From the NCBI RefSeq assembly GCF_030445035.2, contig NC_080673.1:183005216-183069215 (forward strand): a DNA stretch of 64,000 nt. The letters run 5' to 3'. The notes under the pieces were generated by a model. It was not told the DNA's origin and did not search any database. It saw only the letters and a program-made list of their open reading frames with translations. A program made the position numbers and the translations under genes. This stretch comes from Dasypus novemcinctus. Taxonomy: Eukaryota; Chordata; Mammalia; Cingulata; Dasypodidae. Positions 35,350 through 46,128 of the stretch are shown here, in pieces (the stretch's first letter is position 1; each line of letters begins with the position of its first letter).

Positions 35350-35430
35350 TTTAGTAGGTAGCAGGGATTGAACCCAGGACCTCATATGTGGGAAGCAGGT
35401 GCTCAACCACTGAGCTATATCTGCTCCCCA
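35350..35430 (-). mobile_element. Short tRNA-derived SINE head
   Basis: On the minus strand: GGGGAGCAGATATAGCTCAG, GGGTTCAATCCCTGCTACCT, A-tail. Second of the cluster, inserted in the ancient repeat at 35,150. Confidence 0.78.
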
Positions 35431-35448
35431 ATGAGAACTGGTTTTTTC

Positions 35449-35545
35449 ATTTGTTTGTTTGGCTTTTAGGAGGTCCTGGGGATTGAACCCGGGACCTCTT
35501 ACATGGAAAGCAGGAGCTCAACCACTTGAGCTACATTGGCTCCCT
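35449..35545 (-). mobile_element. Short tRNA-derived SINE head
   Basis: On the minus strand: GGGAGCCAATGTAGCTCAAG, GGGTTCAATCCCCAGGACCT, then CCTAAAAGCCAAACAAACAA. Third of the cluster. Confidence 0.78.
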
Positions 35546-35870
35546 TGAATCTACTTTTTCAACTGTGAATTTTATGAAATCTAAATATAGATCAAGTATT
35601 CCAATAGAATTTAGCAACTGGGTAGCAATGTGCTATAAATATAAATACTTTGGATGTTGAAGACCTAGTATGAAAAAAGAACGTAAAATATCTTGTCGAA
35701 CATTTTATATCGATTATATAATATTTTGGAAATATTGGGTAAAATAAAACATATTTATTTCACTTATTTTTATTTTTTAACATGGCTGTTGAAAAAATTT
35801 AAGTCACTTATGTGGCTCATGTTATTATATTTCTATTTGGCAGCTATTGGTATAGAGGATCTAAATAATA

Positions 35871-36890
35871 TAGTTAATAAAGTCAATTTAACAGATAATA
35901 TTGGAATCTGTTTTTCTACAAGCATGAAATAAAGTGTTTCTAGTATTCATAGATCACTTTAAAAATTAATTCTATATTGTTCAACAAAGAAAACTTCAAT
36001 AAGTTCTCTAAAACACATATTTCTCAGAGCACTTTCTAACCCATATCAATAGCACAAACAGATTCAACAAAAAAGACCGAACCCTATGAAAATTTAAGAA
36101 ATCTTATCTTGTGTCAAAGATGAATCCCAAATGCAACTGCAGTACTTAGAAAATAGTAATAATGAGCACACTGCGTAGTCTACCTGTAGGGCCCTAGCAA
36201 AGTTAAAAATTCAAAGTTTCAAATACTCTGATTTATTAAACAAGTCTTGGGGAAATATAATTAAAAACAAAATCACCTCCCAACCCTCAAAATCCTTTCC
36301 ACAAAGGTAGAAGAGAAAGAAATATGATTTTGTTATTGCGTAAGCATTATTTAATAAACCAGAATGTGATGCATCCAGGCAATTTGCTAAAGAGATTGCA
36401 AAGAAAGAAAGTTTGGCTTTTTATGTAGCCAACCAGACAGGAGTCACTACCTACATGTTCTCAAGATAAATGATAACTTGTCCTTAAGTGAGAGGACTTT
36501 GCAGCCCCAGTGGTTACCAATAGTTCATCCTAAAAGTCATGTGGTAACGAGATATACCTTGTGCTTGTGAACTGCCTTTATCCAAAGAAATAAAGAATTT
36601 CTTATCTCTTTATAACAGGAACATAATTTATAAGCAGGAACAAGATATGTAAGTTAAACTCCCATGGAAATGGGGAGGTAAGGGTGCCAACTTCCTTGAT
36701 ATTTTGCCTTTCAAAGAGATGGCACTCCCCAGTTGTAAAGCTGCCAAAAGGCCTAGTTAAGCTTTAGAAGATTTACAAGCATCTCAAAGGGGCAGAGAAA
36801 GGATTTACGAGTTTTTTAAAGAATGCTCTAAGAAAAAGGACAGGGATAGAGGATCTCTTTCCCTTCTTTTACCAGTGAAAATTAATATAT
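35871..36890. other. AT-rich non-coding stretch, nothing recognised
   Basis: No open frame of interest and no repeat family was recognised. Confidence 0.35.
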
Positions 36891-36902
36891 CTAGTTGCGT
36901 TT

Positions 36903-37306
36903 TTTTCTGTTTTTTTTCCTCTCCCCTTCCCCCTCAACCCCCATTGTCTACTCTCTGTGTCCGTTTGCTGTGTGTTCTTCTTTGTCCGCTTCTGTTGTTG
37001 TCAGCAGCTCGGGAATCTGTGTCTCTTTTAGTTGTATCATCTTGTCTGTCAGCTCTCCGTGTATGTGATGCCATTCCTGGGCAGGCTGAACTTTCTCTCG
37101 CGCTAGGTGGCTCTCCTTACAGAGCGCACTACTTGCGTGTGGGGCTCCCCTACGCAGGAACACCCCTGCGTGGCAGGGCACTGCTTATGCGCATCAGCAC
37201 TGCATGTGGGCCAGCTCCACACGGGTCAAGGAGGCCCGGGGTTTGAACCGCAGACCTCCCATGTGGTAGATGGATGCCCTATCCACTGGGCCAAGTCCGC
37301 TTCCCT
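36903..37306 (-). mobile_element. DAS-type SINE, full length
   Basis: On the minus strand it runs from GGGAAGCGGACTTGGCCCAG through GGTTTGAAACCCCGGGC-like head words (slightly diverged) to a short T-rich/A-tail edge at 36,900-36,916. The GGAGTGC-type body is shortened. Confidence 0.85.
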
Positions 37307-37689
37307 ATATTGAGTTTTGATTTGTAGTCATCATTACACCAGCAAGAAAGAGAGTAACTGAATTAAGCATTAAGCTCAAGAAATCAGAAAACAAAATTGC
37401 TTGAAGGAAATCCAGAAGAAGAAAATGTAAAGATGAAACAAACAAAAAGTGAATTAGAAAATAGTGGAGATAAAAAAACTCAAGTCTCTAAGAAAGAGCA
37501 AAATAAAATAGACAACATTTTGCCTTTATAATGAGAAAAAGGGAAAAACTCTCAACTATCTAATATTAGATATGTAAAAATAGCCCCATTTACAGATTAT
37601 TTCCTGTGTGCTAAGCAATGTGCTATCTGCTCTCTTCACCTCCTTAAGATATATGAAATATTATTATCTCAAGCTTCCAGTGGGCACGT

Positions 37690-37938
37690 GGGGGCATGTT
37701 CTGTTTCTTTTGTTTGGTTTGGTTTCGTTAATTTGTAAGGAATGAATCAGCTTTATTTGCACTTCATTTCCCACCCCCTGGAGAGGTCTCCCTCATCTGT
37801 CAGCTCGTTGTTTCTGCTCATTGTCTGCTTGCTGTGTCTGCTCATTGTGTCTGCTCATTGTCTGCTCATCTTCTTTAGAAAGCACCAGGACCTCCCATGT
37901 GGGAGGCAGGTGCCCAACCACTCTAGTCACACCTCCCC
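37690..37938 (-). mobile_element. Degraded DAS-type SINE
   Basis: On the minus strand the head words TGGGCACCTGCCTCCCACAT and GGGAGGTCCTGGTGC are followed by repeated GCAGACAATGAGCAGACA-like words. These look like a local expansion of the body. It abuts the POLDIP2 fragment. Confidence 0.6.
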
Positions 37939-37940
37939 CC

Positions 37941-38411
37941 ACGTTCCGCTTTGAGAGGCCCGATGGCTCCCACTCTGATGTCCGGATCCCTCCCTTCTCT
38001 CTGGAAAGCAATGAAGATGAGGAGACACTTCCTCAGTCCTTTGCTGGAAGGCCCGCCGAGGCCCCTCTGAAGGAGAACTCTCGTCCCATTATGCTGCTGA
38101 GTGGTTCTTCTAAAGTGCCAATCCTGCCATTTCTCTCTTACCGTCATGGGCCGCTTGAGGTCTCTTAACCGTGTGCCCCATTTGATGGCAGCTTTTTGGA
38201 GGGAAGACCCCTGTGGGACTCCTCCAGGGCTGGCCTCCCGGTGAGCCCTGCCTGCGCCGTGTTCCTGCCAGCCTTTCCACCAGGAACTTTTGTGAATTAG
38301 TGTGTATTTGTGTGGCCTTTCACACAAGTTGTTTAGAAGGTGAGGTTTGTCACAAATAAACCAGGGCATGCCTGGCAAAAGTAAAAGTAAATGAAAACAC
38401 AAACAAACAAG
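37941..38411 (+). pseudogene. POLDIP2P: POLDIP2 processed pseudogene, 3' end only
   Basis: From 37,941 the frame reads TFRFERPDGSHSDVRIPPFS and then LESNEDEETL. This matches the C-terminal end of the ApaG domain of POLDIP2 (polymerase delta-interacting protein 2) as I remember it. The terminal codons are then lost by an apparent 1-nt indel, and the expected stop reads through as AAG in shifted frame. About 330 nt of 3'UTR-like DNA follows, with AATAAA at 38,355-38,360 and an A-rich tail (38,377-38,411). Only about the last 35 codons are present. The 5' break coincides with a degraded SINE. It is non-functional. Confidence 0.75.
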
Positions 38412-38735
38412 TACACCAGGGGCAGAGGAGTCGAAGTAACTAGTAAAGTAAGTGGTAACGAGAACCCAGATTCCTGGACTTCAGAGTGTGCCATTTTAAA
38501 TCCCTTCCCTGTGCTGGGGAGTGGATAAAAATTACAGATACAGAAATTTTAAAATTCTACGTGCAGCTTTGAAAAGCTTTAAGAAGCTTCGGTACAATTT
38601 TCTAGTCAAAAGTAAATTGTCAAAATTGTATCAAGAAATAGATAACCTAAACCAAGCAATAGCCACGGATGAAAAATTCATGGTTTCCTCCATGAAAAAT
38701 GCTGGGCTTAAATGATTACAAAAGAAACTTCCTTT
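38412..38735. other. Non-coding stretch, nothing recognised
   Basis: A 64-codon frame at 38,521-38,715 has a lysine-rich, L1-like composition but cannot be assigned. Confidence 0.35.
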
Positions 38736-38754
38736 AGAAAAGGCCTTCAGGGAA

Positions 38755-39145
38755 ACGGACTTTGGCCCAGTGGTTAGGGCGTCCGTCTACCACATGGGAG
38801 GTCCGCGGTTCAAACCCAGGGCCTCCTCGACCCGTGTGGAGCTGGCCATGCGCAGCGCTGATGCGCGCAAGGAGTGCCGTGCCACGCAAGGGTGTCCCCC
38901 GCGTGGGGGAGCCCCCACGCGCAAGGAGTGCGCCCGTGAGGAGAGCCGCCCAGCGTGAAAAGAAAAGTGCAGCCTGCCCAGGAATGGCGCCGCCCACACT
39001 TCCTGTGCCGCTGAGGACAACAGAAGCGGACAAAGAAACAAAAGCAGACAAAGAAACAAGACGCAACAAATAGACACCAAGAACAGACAACCAGGGGAGG
39101 GGGGGAAATTAAATAAATAAATAAATCTTTAAAAAAAAAAAAAAA
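38755..39145 (+). mobile_element. DAS-type SINE, young full-length copy
   Basis: The head ACGGACTTTGGCCCAGTGGT with GCGGTTCAAACCC, the complete GGAGTGC-rich body and the end AAATTAAATAAATAAATAAA plus poly(A) are all present. The target duplication AGAAAAGGCCTTCAGGGAA is 19 bp and perfect (38,736-38,754 and 39,146-39,164). This suggests a recent insertion. Confidence 0.95.
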
Positions 39146-39289
39146 AGAAAAGGCCTTCAGGGAATAGCTAATTCTCATGATAAACTGTTTGAGGAGAGGG
39201 GACATAGACGATGGATTGTAACACAGTTTAGTTTATAAAGCTCATTCAGATGTATTTTTTAAAAAGAAACAGAAAAAGGAATAGGTGAC

Positions 39290-39960
39290 TATTATGGATT
39301 GAGTTGTGCTCCCCAAAAGATATGTTTACTGTCAACGGTGGACTACAGTTAAGAGTATAATTATAATAATACTGTTTTATCAAGTGTGCCAAAGTTACCA
39401 TACTAATGCAAAGTGTGAGCAGGGAAAACTGTGTGTGAGGGGCCACGTAGGATCTGCAGGTTCTGCATGGTTTTTCTCTAAACCTATGATTTCTCTTATA
39501 AAATATGAAATAAAATAGATATGTTTAAGACCTAACTCCTGGTACCTGAGAGTGTGATGTCATTTGGAAATGGCGCCATTGCAGATGGAATTAAGTAAGT
39601 TAAAATAGGTCATGCTGGAGTAGGGTGTGCCCTTAATAAAAATGTCTGCTGTTTTTATAAGAAGGGGAGAAGACAGGCAAAGAGCAGACAGCTGGCTGTG
39701 TGAAGACAGAGGCGGAAACCCAACTGTGGTGACTGCAAGCCAAGAAGGCCAAGGACCGCCAGAAACCACCGGAGGTTAGGAAGCGGCGAGCGAGGAAGGC
39801 TTCTCCCTCACAGGCTCCCAGGAAGCAGGGCCTGCTGACAGCCTGGTTTCGGCCGGCCGGCCTCCAGAACCGGGAGATAAACACATGCCTGGGTTTTTCA
39901 AAGCGGTCATGTTTGTGACACTTTATTACAGCAGCCTTACGAGACCAAGACAGTGATGCT
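39290..39960 (+). mobile_element. MaLR-type LTR-like repeat, split by an L1 fragment
   Basis: The words ATGGATTGAGTTGTGCTCCC, ACCTAACTCCTGGTACCTGA, GTGTGATGTCATTTGGAAAT, AAGCCAAGAAGGCCAAGGAC and CTGGTTTCGGCCGGCC lead to a 3' end with TTTATTACAGCAGCCTTACG. The order equals that at 41,810, 50,405 and 56,885. Confidence 0.6.
39329..39516 (+). mobile_element. 188-bp L1 3'-end fragment with target duplication
   Basis: The words CAAGTGTGCCAAAGTTACCA, ACTAATGCAAAGTGTGAGCA and TTCTCTAAACCTATGATTTC, ending TATGAAATAAAAT, are those of an old L1 3' end. An 11-bp perfect duplication AGATATGTTTA flanks it (39,318-39,328 and 39,517-39,527), so it is a severely 5'-truncated insertion. Confidence 0.8.
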
Positions 39961-40091
39961 CACTAATGTATATAGAAACAAGTTTTAGACAGAACTCCAG
40001 TCAAGTCCCACAGTACACTAAAAATGAGATGATTTTATGTCAGAAATGTATAGATGGCTTAATATGGAAAATCTACTCATATCCAGAATTT

Positions 40092-40459
40092 TTTTTTTTT
40101 AAAGATTTATTTATTTATTTAATTCCCCCCCTCCCCCGGTTGTCTGTTCTCTGTGTCTATTTGCTGCGTCTTGTTTCTTTGTCCGCTTCTGTTGTCGTCA
40201 GCGGCACGGGAAGAGTGGGCGGCGCCATTCCTGGGCAGGCTGCACTTTCTTTCGCGCTGGGCGGCTCTCCTTACAGGGCGCACTCCTTGCGTGTGGGGCT
40301 CCCCTACGCAGGGGACACCCCTGGGTGGCAGGGCACTCCTTGCGCGCATCAGCACTGCGCATGGGCCAGCTCCACACGGGTCAAGGAGGCCCGGGGTTTG
40401 AACCGCGGACCTCCCATGTGGTAGACGGACGCCCTAACCACTGGGCCAAGTCCGTTTCC
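40092..40459 (-). mobile_element. DAS-type SINE, full length
   Basis: On the minus strand: GGAAACGGACTTGGCCCAGT, GCGGTTCAAACCCCGGGCCT, complete body, AAATAAATAAATAAATC and poly(A). A 16-bp perfect duplication CTCATATCCAGAATTT lies at 40,076-40,091 and 40,460-40,475. Confidence 0.95.
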
Positions 40460-40628
40460 CTCATATCCAGAATTTGATAAATTCCAATATCCATTTCTGT
40501 TTTATTTTTAAATAGTAAACTATGATTTAAAGAAACCTTCTCTTCATAGTAAAGAGCACCTGTGTCAACATCCAACATGCACCTAACTGGTGTAAATAAG
40601 TATCATCATCATAGTTAAAAGTGAAACA

Positions 40629-40742
40629 CCAGGGGAGTGGCTGTGGCTCAAGCAGTTGAACACCTGCTTCCCACACGGGAGGCCCCAGGTTCGATCCCTG
40701 GTGCTGCCTAAAAACAAAAAACAAAGTGAAAAAAAAACAAGC
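40629..40742 (+). mobile_element. Short tRNA-derived SINE (head only)
   Basis: GGGGAGTGGCTGTGGCTCAA, CCCAGGTTCGATCCCTGGTG and CTGCCTAAAAACAAAAAAC with an A-rich tail. An 11-bp duplication AAAGTGAAACA lies at 40,618-40,628 and 40,743-40,753. This again shows independent retroposition of the short form. Confidence 0.88.
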
Positions 40743-40984
40743 AAAGTGAAACATCACAGGCATTCCTATTAAAACTGGGAAAAAGACAAAGACTCAGGTT
40801 CTGACCACAATTAATTTGTCATTATTCCAGAAGTTTTAGTCATTCTTAAACAATAGTGCAAAGAAATATCCCATCCACAATAGCAACAAAGCCATTAACA
40901 ACTAAAGAATTAAACCAAAAAAAAAAAAAAAAATGTGGTGAGGAAAGAAAGAATCAAAATTATAAATACAAACTAATCTTCCTG

Positions 40985-41195
40985 AAACTTTTTAAAGGTA
41001 GAGAGATTGAGAGGTGAAGAATTTTCTTGTTTGTCTGTGTTTTGTTTTTTTATTATTTGAAATAATGAAAATGCTCTAAATGTTTGAAATGCTGAACACA
41101 CAACTATGTGATTATACCAAATGCCATTGATTGTATACTTTGGGTGAATTGTGCACTTTACTAATATGTAAATAAAATTGATTTTTTAAAATGTA
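40985..41195 (+). mobile_element. Old L1 3' end
   Basis: The order TGAAAATGCTCTAAATGTTT, AACACACAACTATGTGATTA, GATTGTATACTTTGGGTGAA and ATGTAAATAAAATTGATTTT is that of an L1 3' terminus. Confidence 0.6.
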
Positions 41196-41805
41196 TTGAC
41201 AATGGCTAACATTTTTTTTACCTTTCCTAAATTTTCAAATTGGAATGAATCATTTTTAGCATCAGAAAAAGACAAACAGCAACAACAAGGAAAAGAAAAA
41301 TCCCAAGAGTTGGAGGAAAATATCTGATGAGTTTGCAGCGTTAAGAGAGGAAGGGAAGTTGGGAAAGGAGGTGATTCATTTGGAACCACAGTGCTCCCTC
41401 TCTCCTCCCAATTACTTAGATAATCCACTTCTGAAGCTTTTCTGCTCATCAAGAGCTGAATGTCTCTTCTCAGAGTCTTGGAGTTCAAATTCCATTGGAG
41501 TGCAATGAGTCCAGCTAAAACTATCCAGCAATTCCCTGGCTGTAAAATACCCAGAGGGCAAGCTTGCTGTGTGATAAAGATTTTCCGGTTAAAGTCCTCA
41601 CTCCCCCGGAGCCTGAATCCCAGCTTGCAGGTTGCCTGAGCATTTCCTTTAAAATTCACCCTCTATCTAAGATAACAGGGATTTTGGTCCCCTCCCAAAG
41701 TGCATATCTGGGGATCTTTAGGAGTATTTGCCTCAAACTGCTGCTTCCAGCTCCTGCCCATGGCATCTGGCCATCACCTCACTGCTGCACGGGGAGGGGG
41801 GGGGC
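41196..41805. other. Non-coding stretch, nothing recognised
   Basis: A 157-codon minus-strand frame (41,186-41,659) has no recognisable domain and no exon signals. Confidence 0.35.
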
Positions 41806-41814
41806 CGGTTGACC

Positions 41815-42235
41815 ACTGTTCCCCAAATTTCATGTCCACCCAGAACCACAGCTGTGACCTTATTTGGAAATAGAGTCTTTGAGAATGGAATTCGTTAAGA
41901 CGAGGCCATTCAGGATCCAACGACTGGTGTCCTTATTAGAAGGCCCTGTGAAGACACAGGGGGACATGGACACACAGAAAGGAGAGAACCACGTGACAAC
42001 CAAGGCTGGGGTGACATCTCTACAGGCCAAGGAACGCGAGGAGGGCTGGCGCCACCAGAAGCCAGGAACGCGGTATGAACAGGTCCCTCCCCGGCGCCTT
42101 CCGAGGGAACAGGCCTGGCTGGCACCTTGATTTTGGACGTCTGGCCCCCGGAACTGAGAAGGAACCCATATCTGTTGATTGAAGCCCCTCCGTGTGTGGC
42201 ACTCGGTGACGGCAGCCCAGGAAACAAATATACTC
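41815..42235 (+). mobile_element. MaLR-type LTR-like repeat
   Basis: The order ATTTCATGTCCACCCAGAAC, TGTGACCTTATTTGGAAATA, GGTGTCCTTATTAGAAGGCC, CACCTTGATTTTGGACGTCT and GGCAGCCCAGGAAACAAATA is that of a solo LTR-like element, complete from end to end. It is GC-richer than its relatives. Confidence 0.6.
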
Positions 42236-42810
42236 ACTAATACTCGCTCGTCCTTTCCTCGTGGCCCCGAAGCAGCAAGGCTGCGCTGTTACAGGCTTTC
42301 CTGAAGACTTGAAAAGGGCACAGAATGGGCAACACGGGAAAGGAAATTTAAATTTCAACTCAGATACCAACACTCAGGCCCAAGTGGCCCCAGGCTGTCG
42401 CACGGAGTCCCTGCTGGGTTTTCTCCGTGGTCTCCCTCCAAGGGGCTCGGCCAGCTCCTTCCCCTCAGAGCTCCACCTCCTCTAAATCTCGCCTCCCCAC
42501 AGTCCTGGGGGCCTCCCATTTCCAAGTCAGTTTACATCGTAGCAAGCCAAGACTGGCACCTTACCCTTTTCGATTCAGGGTGGTTGCGTTCCTTCTGCAA
42601 AACCGTGGATGTCCGGGCCAGGCCTTAGCATAATTATTAAGACATTTTTCTCCACAGAAAAGGAGCCTCCTCCCAGCCCCCAGGAAGGCCTCTCTGGGCC
42701 CCTTGTTTCAGCACTTTCCTCAGCTTTGTAGAGCCTATTAAAATACAGTGATTCCTGCATGTAGAGGACCAGGAATCTGCGTTTTTAGAAAGTACCCCCA
42801 GATTCTGAGG
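42236..42810. other. Non-coding stretch, nothing recognised
   Basis: No coding or repeat feature is supported. Confidence 0.35.
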
Positions 42811-42822
42811 CAGGTGATTCTT

Positions 42823-43254
42823 TTTTTTTTTTTTTTAAAGATTTATTTTTACTTATTTCTCTCCCCTTACCCCCCGTCCCCCCATTGTCTGCTCTCTGTA
42901 TCCATTCGCTGTTTGTTCTTCTGTGTCCGCTTGCATTATCCAGCGGCTCTGGGAAACTGCCTCTCTTTTTTGTTGCGTCATCTTGACACATCAGCTCTCT
43001 GTGTGTGCGGCGCTACTCCTGGGCAGGCTATGCTTTTTTTCCTGCGGGGCGACTCTCCTTGTGGGCCGCACTCCTCACACATGGGGCACCCCTACGCGGG
43101 GGCACCCCTGCGTGGCATGGTATTCAGTGTGCGTGGCAGCCCTGCGCGTGGGCCAGCTTAAACCACACAGGTCAGGAGGCCCTGGGGATCGAACCCTGAA
43201 CCCTCCATATGGTCGGCAGATGCTCTATCAGTTGAGCCACATCCACTTGCCAAA
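42823..43254 (-). mobile_element. DAS-type SINE, full length
   Basis: On the minus strand: GGCAAGTGGATGTGGCTCAA, CAGGGTTCGATCCCCAGGGC, body, AAATAAGTAAAAATAAATC and poly(A). The flanks GCAGGTGATTCTT and GCAGGCGATTCTT (one mismatch) are the target duplication. Confidence 0.9.
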
Positions 43255-43332
43255 GCAGGCGATTCTTAGACCATACTTAAAAGAACTCCCCAGCAAAGGG
43301 CCAAAACCAAGACTCCTTTAACATAATGTGGT

Positions 43333-43412
43333 AGTTCTTCCTTCCCTCCCTTCCTTCCTCCCATCCTTTGTCCTTTTGTCCTCCCTTCCTCCCTCCTCCT
43401 TCTTTTTTCCTA
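43333..43412 (+). repeat. CTTCC-rich polypyrimidine tract
   Basis: Imperfect CTTCC/CCTT repeats on the plus strand. A possible triplex- or H-DNA-forming purine/pyrimidine tract. Confidence 0.8.
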
Positions 43413-43414
43413 TA

Positions 43415-45305
43415 CCAAAATGCTAGTAGTCATCTCCAGGTGGTAAGGTTACAGGTGACTTCTATTTTCTTGCTTTTATTTTTCTGCCCTCCTGCCAATT
43501 TTTTGACCATGAACATATATCATCTTGTCACTAGTTAGGAAATCTAATAATAGAAGAGAAAAATTTGAATGAGCCCCACCCACCCCACCTACCACACCCG
43601 TCTGTCAGTTGGGAAATTGGATTTTACTCAGGAGTCTCCTCTGCCGAGAGATAATCTCTTTATCTTATCGAAGGACTCCGGGAGTTGGTTATTTCCAGGA
43701 CTTCAGCCGGGGGCAGGAAGTCTCTGCAGCTTTGGCCTGCTGAGCTCGGCACCTAGAAAGGGAAAGGCCATTATAGGTCACCTGTCTCTCCAGTCCTGGG
43801 GGGCGCAGAGCTGATCAGTCTGGGGTGGGGAAATAACACTTTGCTCGGGAGGGCATTGGGGTGTGTACCTGAGAGTCAACCACCCATCAACCCTGCAGCC
43901 GTTCCTTCTTTCCACAGAAAGTTCTACTGTGTATCGGGTGTTACACTAGGCATGGCATAGAAGGACAACGAAGGCCCCTCAGCTGCCCAGTGAGGCAGAC
44001 AGACAGGTCAGCGGAGCCCAGTGGGTGGGCTTTACTGGTAGACTGTGCAGAAAGAGTCAGCTCCCCCTGAGAGCAAATCCTGGCCCCTCCATTCAATATT
44101 TCTGTGACTTTAGGCAAAAGGACCCCTGGCTTTCTTATCTCTCAAAAGTGAACAAATTATCAATTTCACTGCACTATGGCATTCTCTCCCCTATTCCCAT
44201 CTCAGGCATTAGCAATTCCCCTACAGAAACTTTGCTTTAGCTCCCTAAACCTCTGCAATTAGTTCATGAACCTTGCCTCCTCCTTTCCTTCATCCTTGGC
44301 AGCAATATTTGCGAAACCAAAGGCTTGAGGTGAGAATCCTATTTAGATATGGAAGCCAATGCATAGCTATTAACTTTTTCAAAGTTCATTGGGATCCCAC
44401 CTGGAAACATCTCCTGTGCCACCAGGGAAAGGGGAGGTCTGCTGTGCGAACATCCAGCACAGTCCTGACACATGACAAGGCTTAAATGCGATGCGAGTTG
44501 TTGGCGGGGAGGAGGAGAGAAGGAGTTCCCAGAGGGGGTGACATCGCAGCCTAGCACGGGAGCCCGAGGGGTCACAAGTGCGGGGAAAGTACTGCGGGAG
44601 GGGAGGCAGGAGGTTCCCTCCAAGAAAAGGGTGCAAAGTCCTGCAGGTGAGACCAAGAGCTCAGGCATTTGGAATTGCCCGTGGGGCAGCCAGGCTGCCC
44701 GAGTTATGGGCGAGTGAGAAAGGGATGAGCCTGGAGGAAGAGATAAGCTCAGATCAAGGAGCGGCACCTGCTCGGTGAGGAGTTTGGACTTGAACCTGGT
44801 GAACCAGGGAAAACACTGAGGTGTTTTAGGCCTAGGAGTTGCATGTTTCCAATTTACAGCCTTAAAAGATTCTGAGAGAATGACGTGAGATGGCTTGGGT
44901 CAGGAGGTGCACAAGACCGGTCCAAGGTTTATAATCCTGATGAATTTGTAAAAGCACCTTTCACCCCTCCTGTGTCTTTTCTACCTGTTCGTTAACTGGG
45001 GCCTCCAAATCGATCGGTCCGTTCAGAGCTACTGATTTCAGCAGAAGTGAGCATTTCATTTCTGATCTCAGCATCTACTGCTCAAAGAGCTGTGGCCATT
45101 ACAATTGCAGCGGTAGAAGGCAGAAACCGTGGAGCTGCCATTAATTCCTCCCTCTCCTCACCCACCTCAACCAGGGTCATCAGACCTCTTCGTTTTCCCT
45201 TTCATCCCTGATCAAAGCTTGCCCTCCTCTGCATTTCTCCCATTCCTGCCATTGACACTGTGTTAGTCTATATCCTCTCTTACCTGATTGCTTTGTAGTG
45301 GTCTC
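43415..45305. other. Largely single-copy non-coding stretch
   Basis: This is the longest stretch of the intergenic part without a recognised repeat. Frames here (43,569-43,814; 44,339-44,767; 44,472-44,778) lack known domains. It may hold conserved regulatory DNA, but nothing in the sequence alone proves that. Confidence 0.35.
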
Positions 45306-45309
45306 CAAA

Positions 45310-45505
45310 CCAGTCTCACTGCTGGTTAGTAGCTACAGAATCTCAAGGAAATCAGTTAATCTTGCTAAGTCTCAGTTTTCTCGTCTGTTAAATGGGGATA
45401 CTACATTAATCGCATCTGTCTCACGGGGTAGCTGTGGGGATTACATGAGGAACTAGATATAAAGCACTTACGTATTGCATGGGACCTAGTGGTTTAATAA
45501 AAATT
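45310..45505 (+). mobile_element. MIR SINE
   Basis: The order ATCAGTTAATCTTGCTAAGT, CTCAGTTTTCTCGTCTGTTA, AATGGGGATACTACATTAAT, GTGGGGATTACATGAGGAAC and AAAGCACTTACGTATTGCAT matches a plus-strand MIR. Confidence 0.7.
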
Positions 45506-45959
45506 TGATATCATTATTTTAATCCTTCTCTTCTTACGTTACCTAGAGCTGCCTAAAACATTCAAACTATATGCATAAAACAACAATCACTTACTATTAT
45601 TATTAGCTCTCAGGAGTTCTCACTCAGAACCTCTGAACTGTTACATTCAGATGTTGGCTGAGGCTGGAGTTGGCTCAAAATCTTGCTGGCTAAAAAAAAA
45701 AATTTAAAAAGAAAAAAAATCTCGCTTACTCAGATGTCCTGAACTTGGTGTTGGCTGCCAGAAGGGACCTCAGCCGAGGCTCTCAGCCAGCATGCCTATA
45801 CATGGCCTCTGCTATGGCCTGGACTTCACCACATGGTGGCCAGTTTTCAAAAGTATTTTAGAAGGAGAGTCAGGCAGAAGCTGCATCATCTTTTACGTCC
45901 TAGCCTCAGAAAGCATCCATGTCACCTATGCCACTTTCTATTCTTTATAAGTGAGTCAC

Positions 45960-46128
45960 TTGGATAAAGAGTATAGGGTTTCTTTTGGAGATAATGAAAA
46001 CGTTCTAAAATCAGTTGTGGTGATGACTGCACTCAATATACTAGCAGTCGTTTAATTGTCCACTTTTTATGTGGGTGAATTGTATGGTATGTGAATTGTA
46101 TCCTAATAAAGCTATTGAGAGAGAAAGA
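45960..46128 (+). mobile_element. Old L1 3' end
   Basis: The order TTTCTTTTGGAGATAATGAA, AACGTTCTAAAATCAGTTGT, GTGGTGATGACTGCACTCAA, GGGTGAATTGTATGGTATGT and CTAATAAAGCTATTGAG is a typical L1 3' terminus. Confidence 0.65.

Larger units (their letters stand above)
35150..35870 (+). mobile_element. Ancient interspersed repeat split by two SINE heads
   Basis: The words AATAGCCACATGTGGCTGCT, AAATTGAATTTTTAATTTTA, TGAAGACCTAGTATGAAAAA, ATATTTTGGAAATATTGGGT and TTATGTGGCTCATGTTATTA follow one common ancient mammalian repeat from end to end. I do not recall its name with certainty. A second, shorter piece lies at 54,690-54,980. Confidence 0.55.

Noticed and set aside
41186-41659. A 157-codon minus-strand frame as a possible exon of a neighbouring gene
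   Set aside because: There is no recognisable domain and no matching splice sites, and it begins inside an L1 3' terminus.
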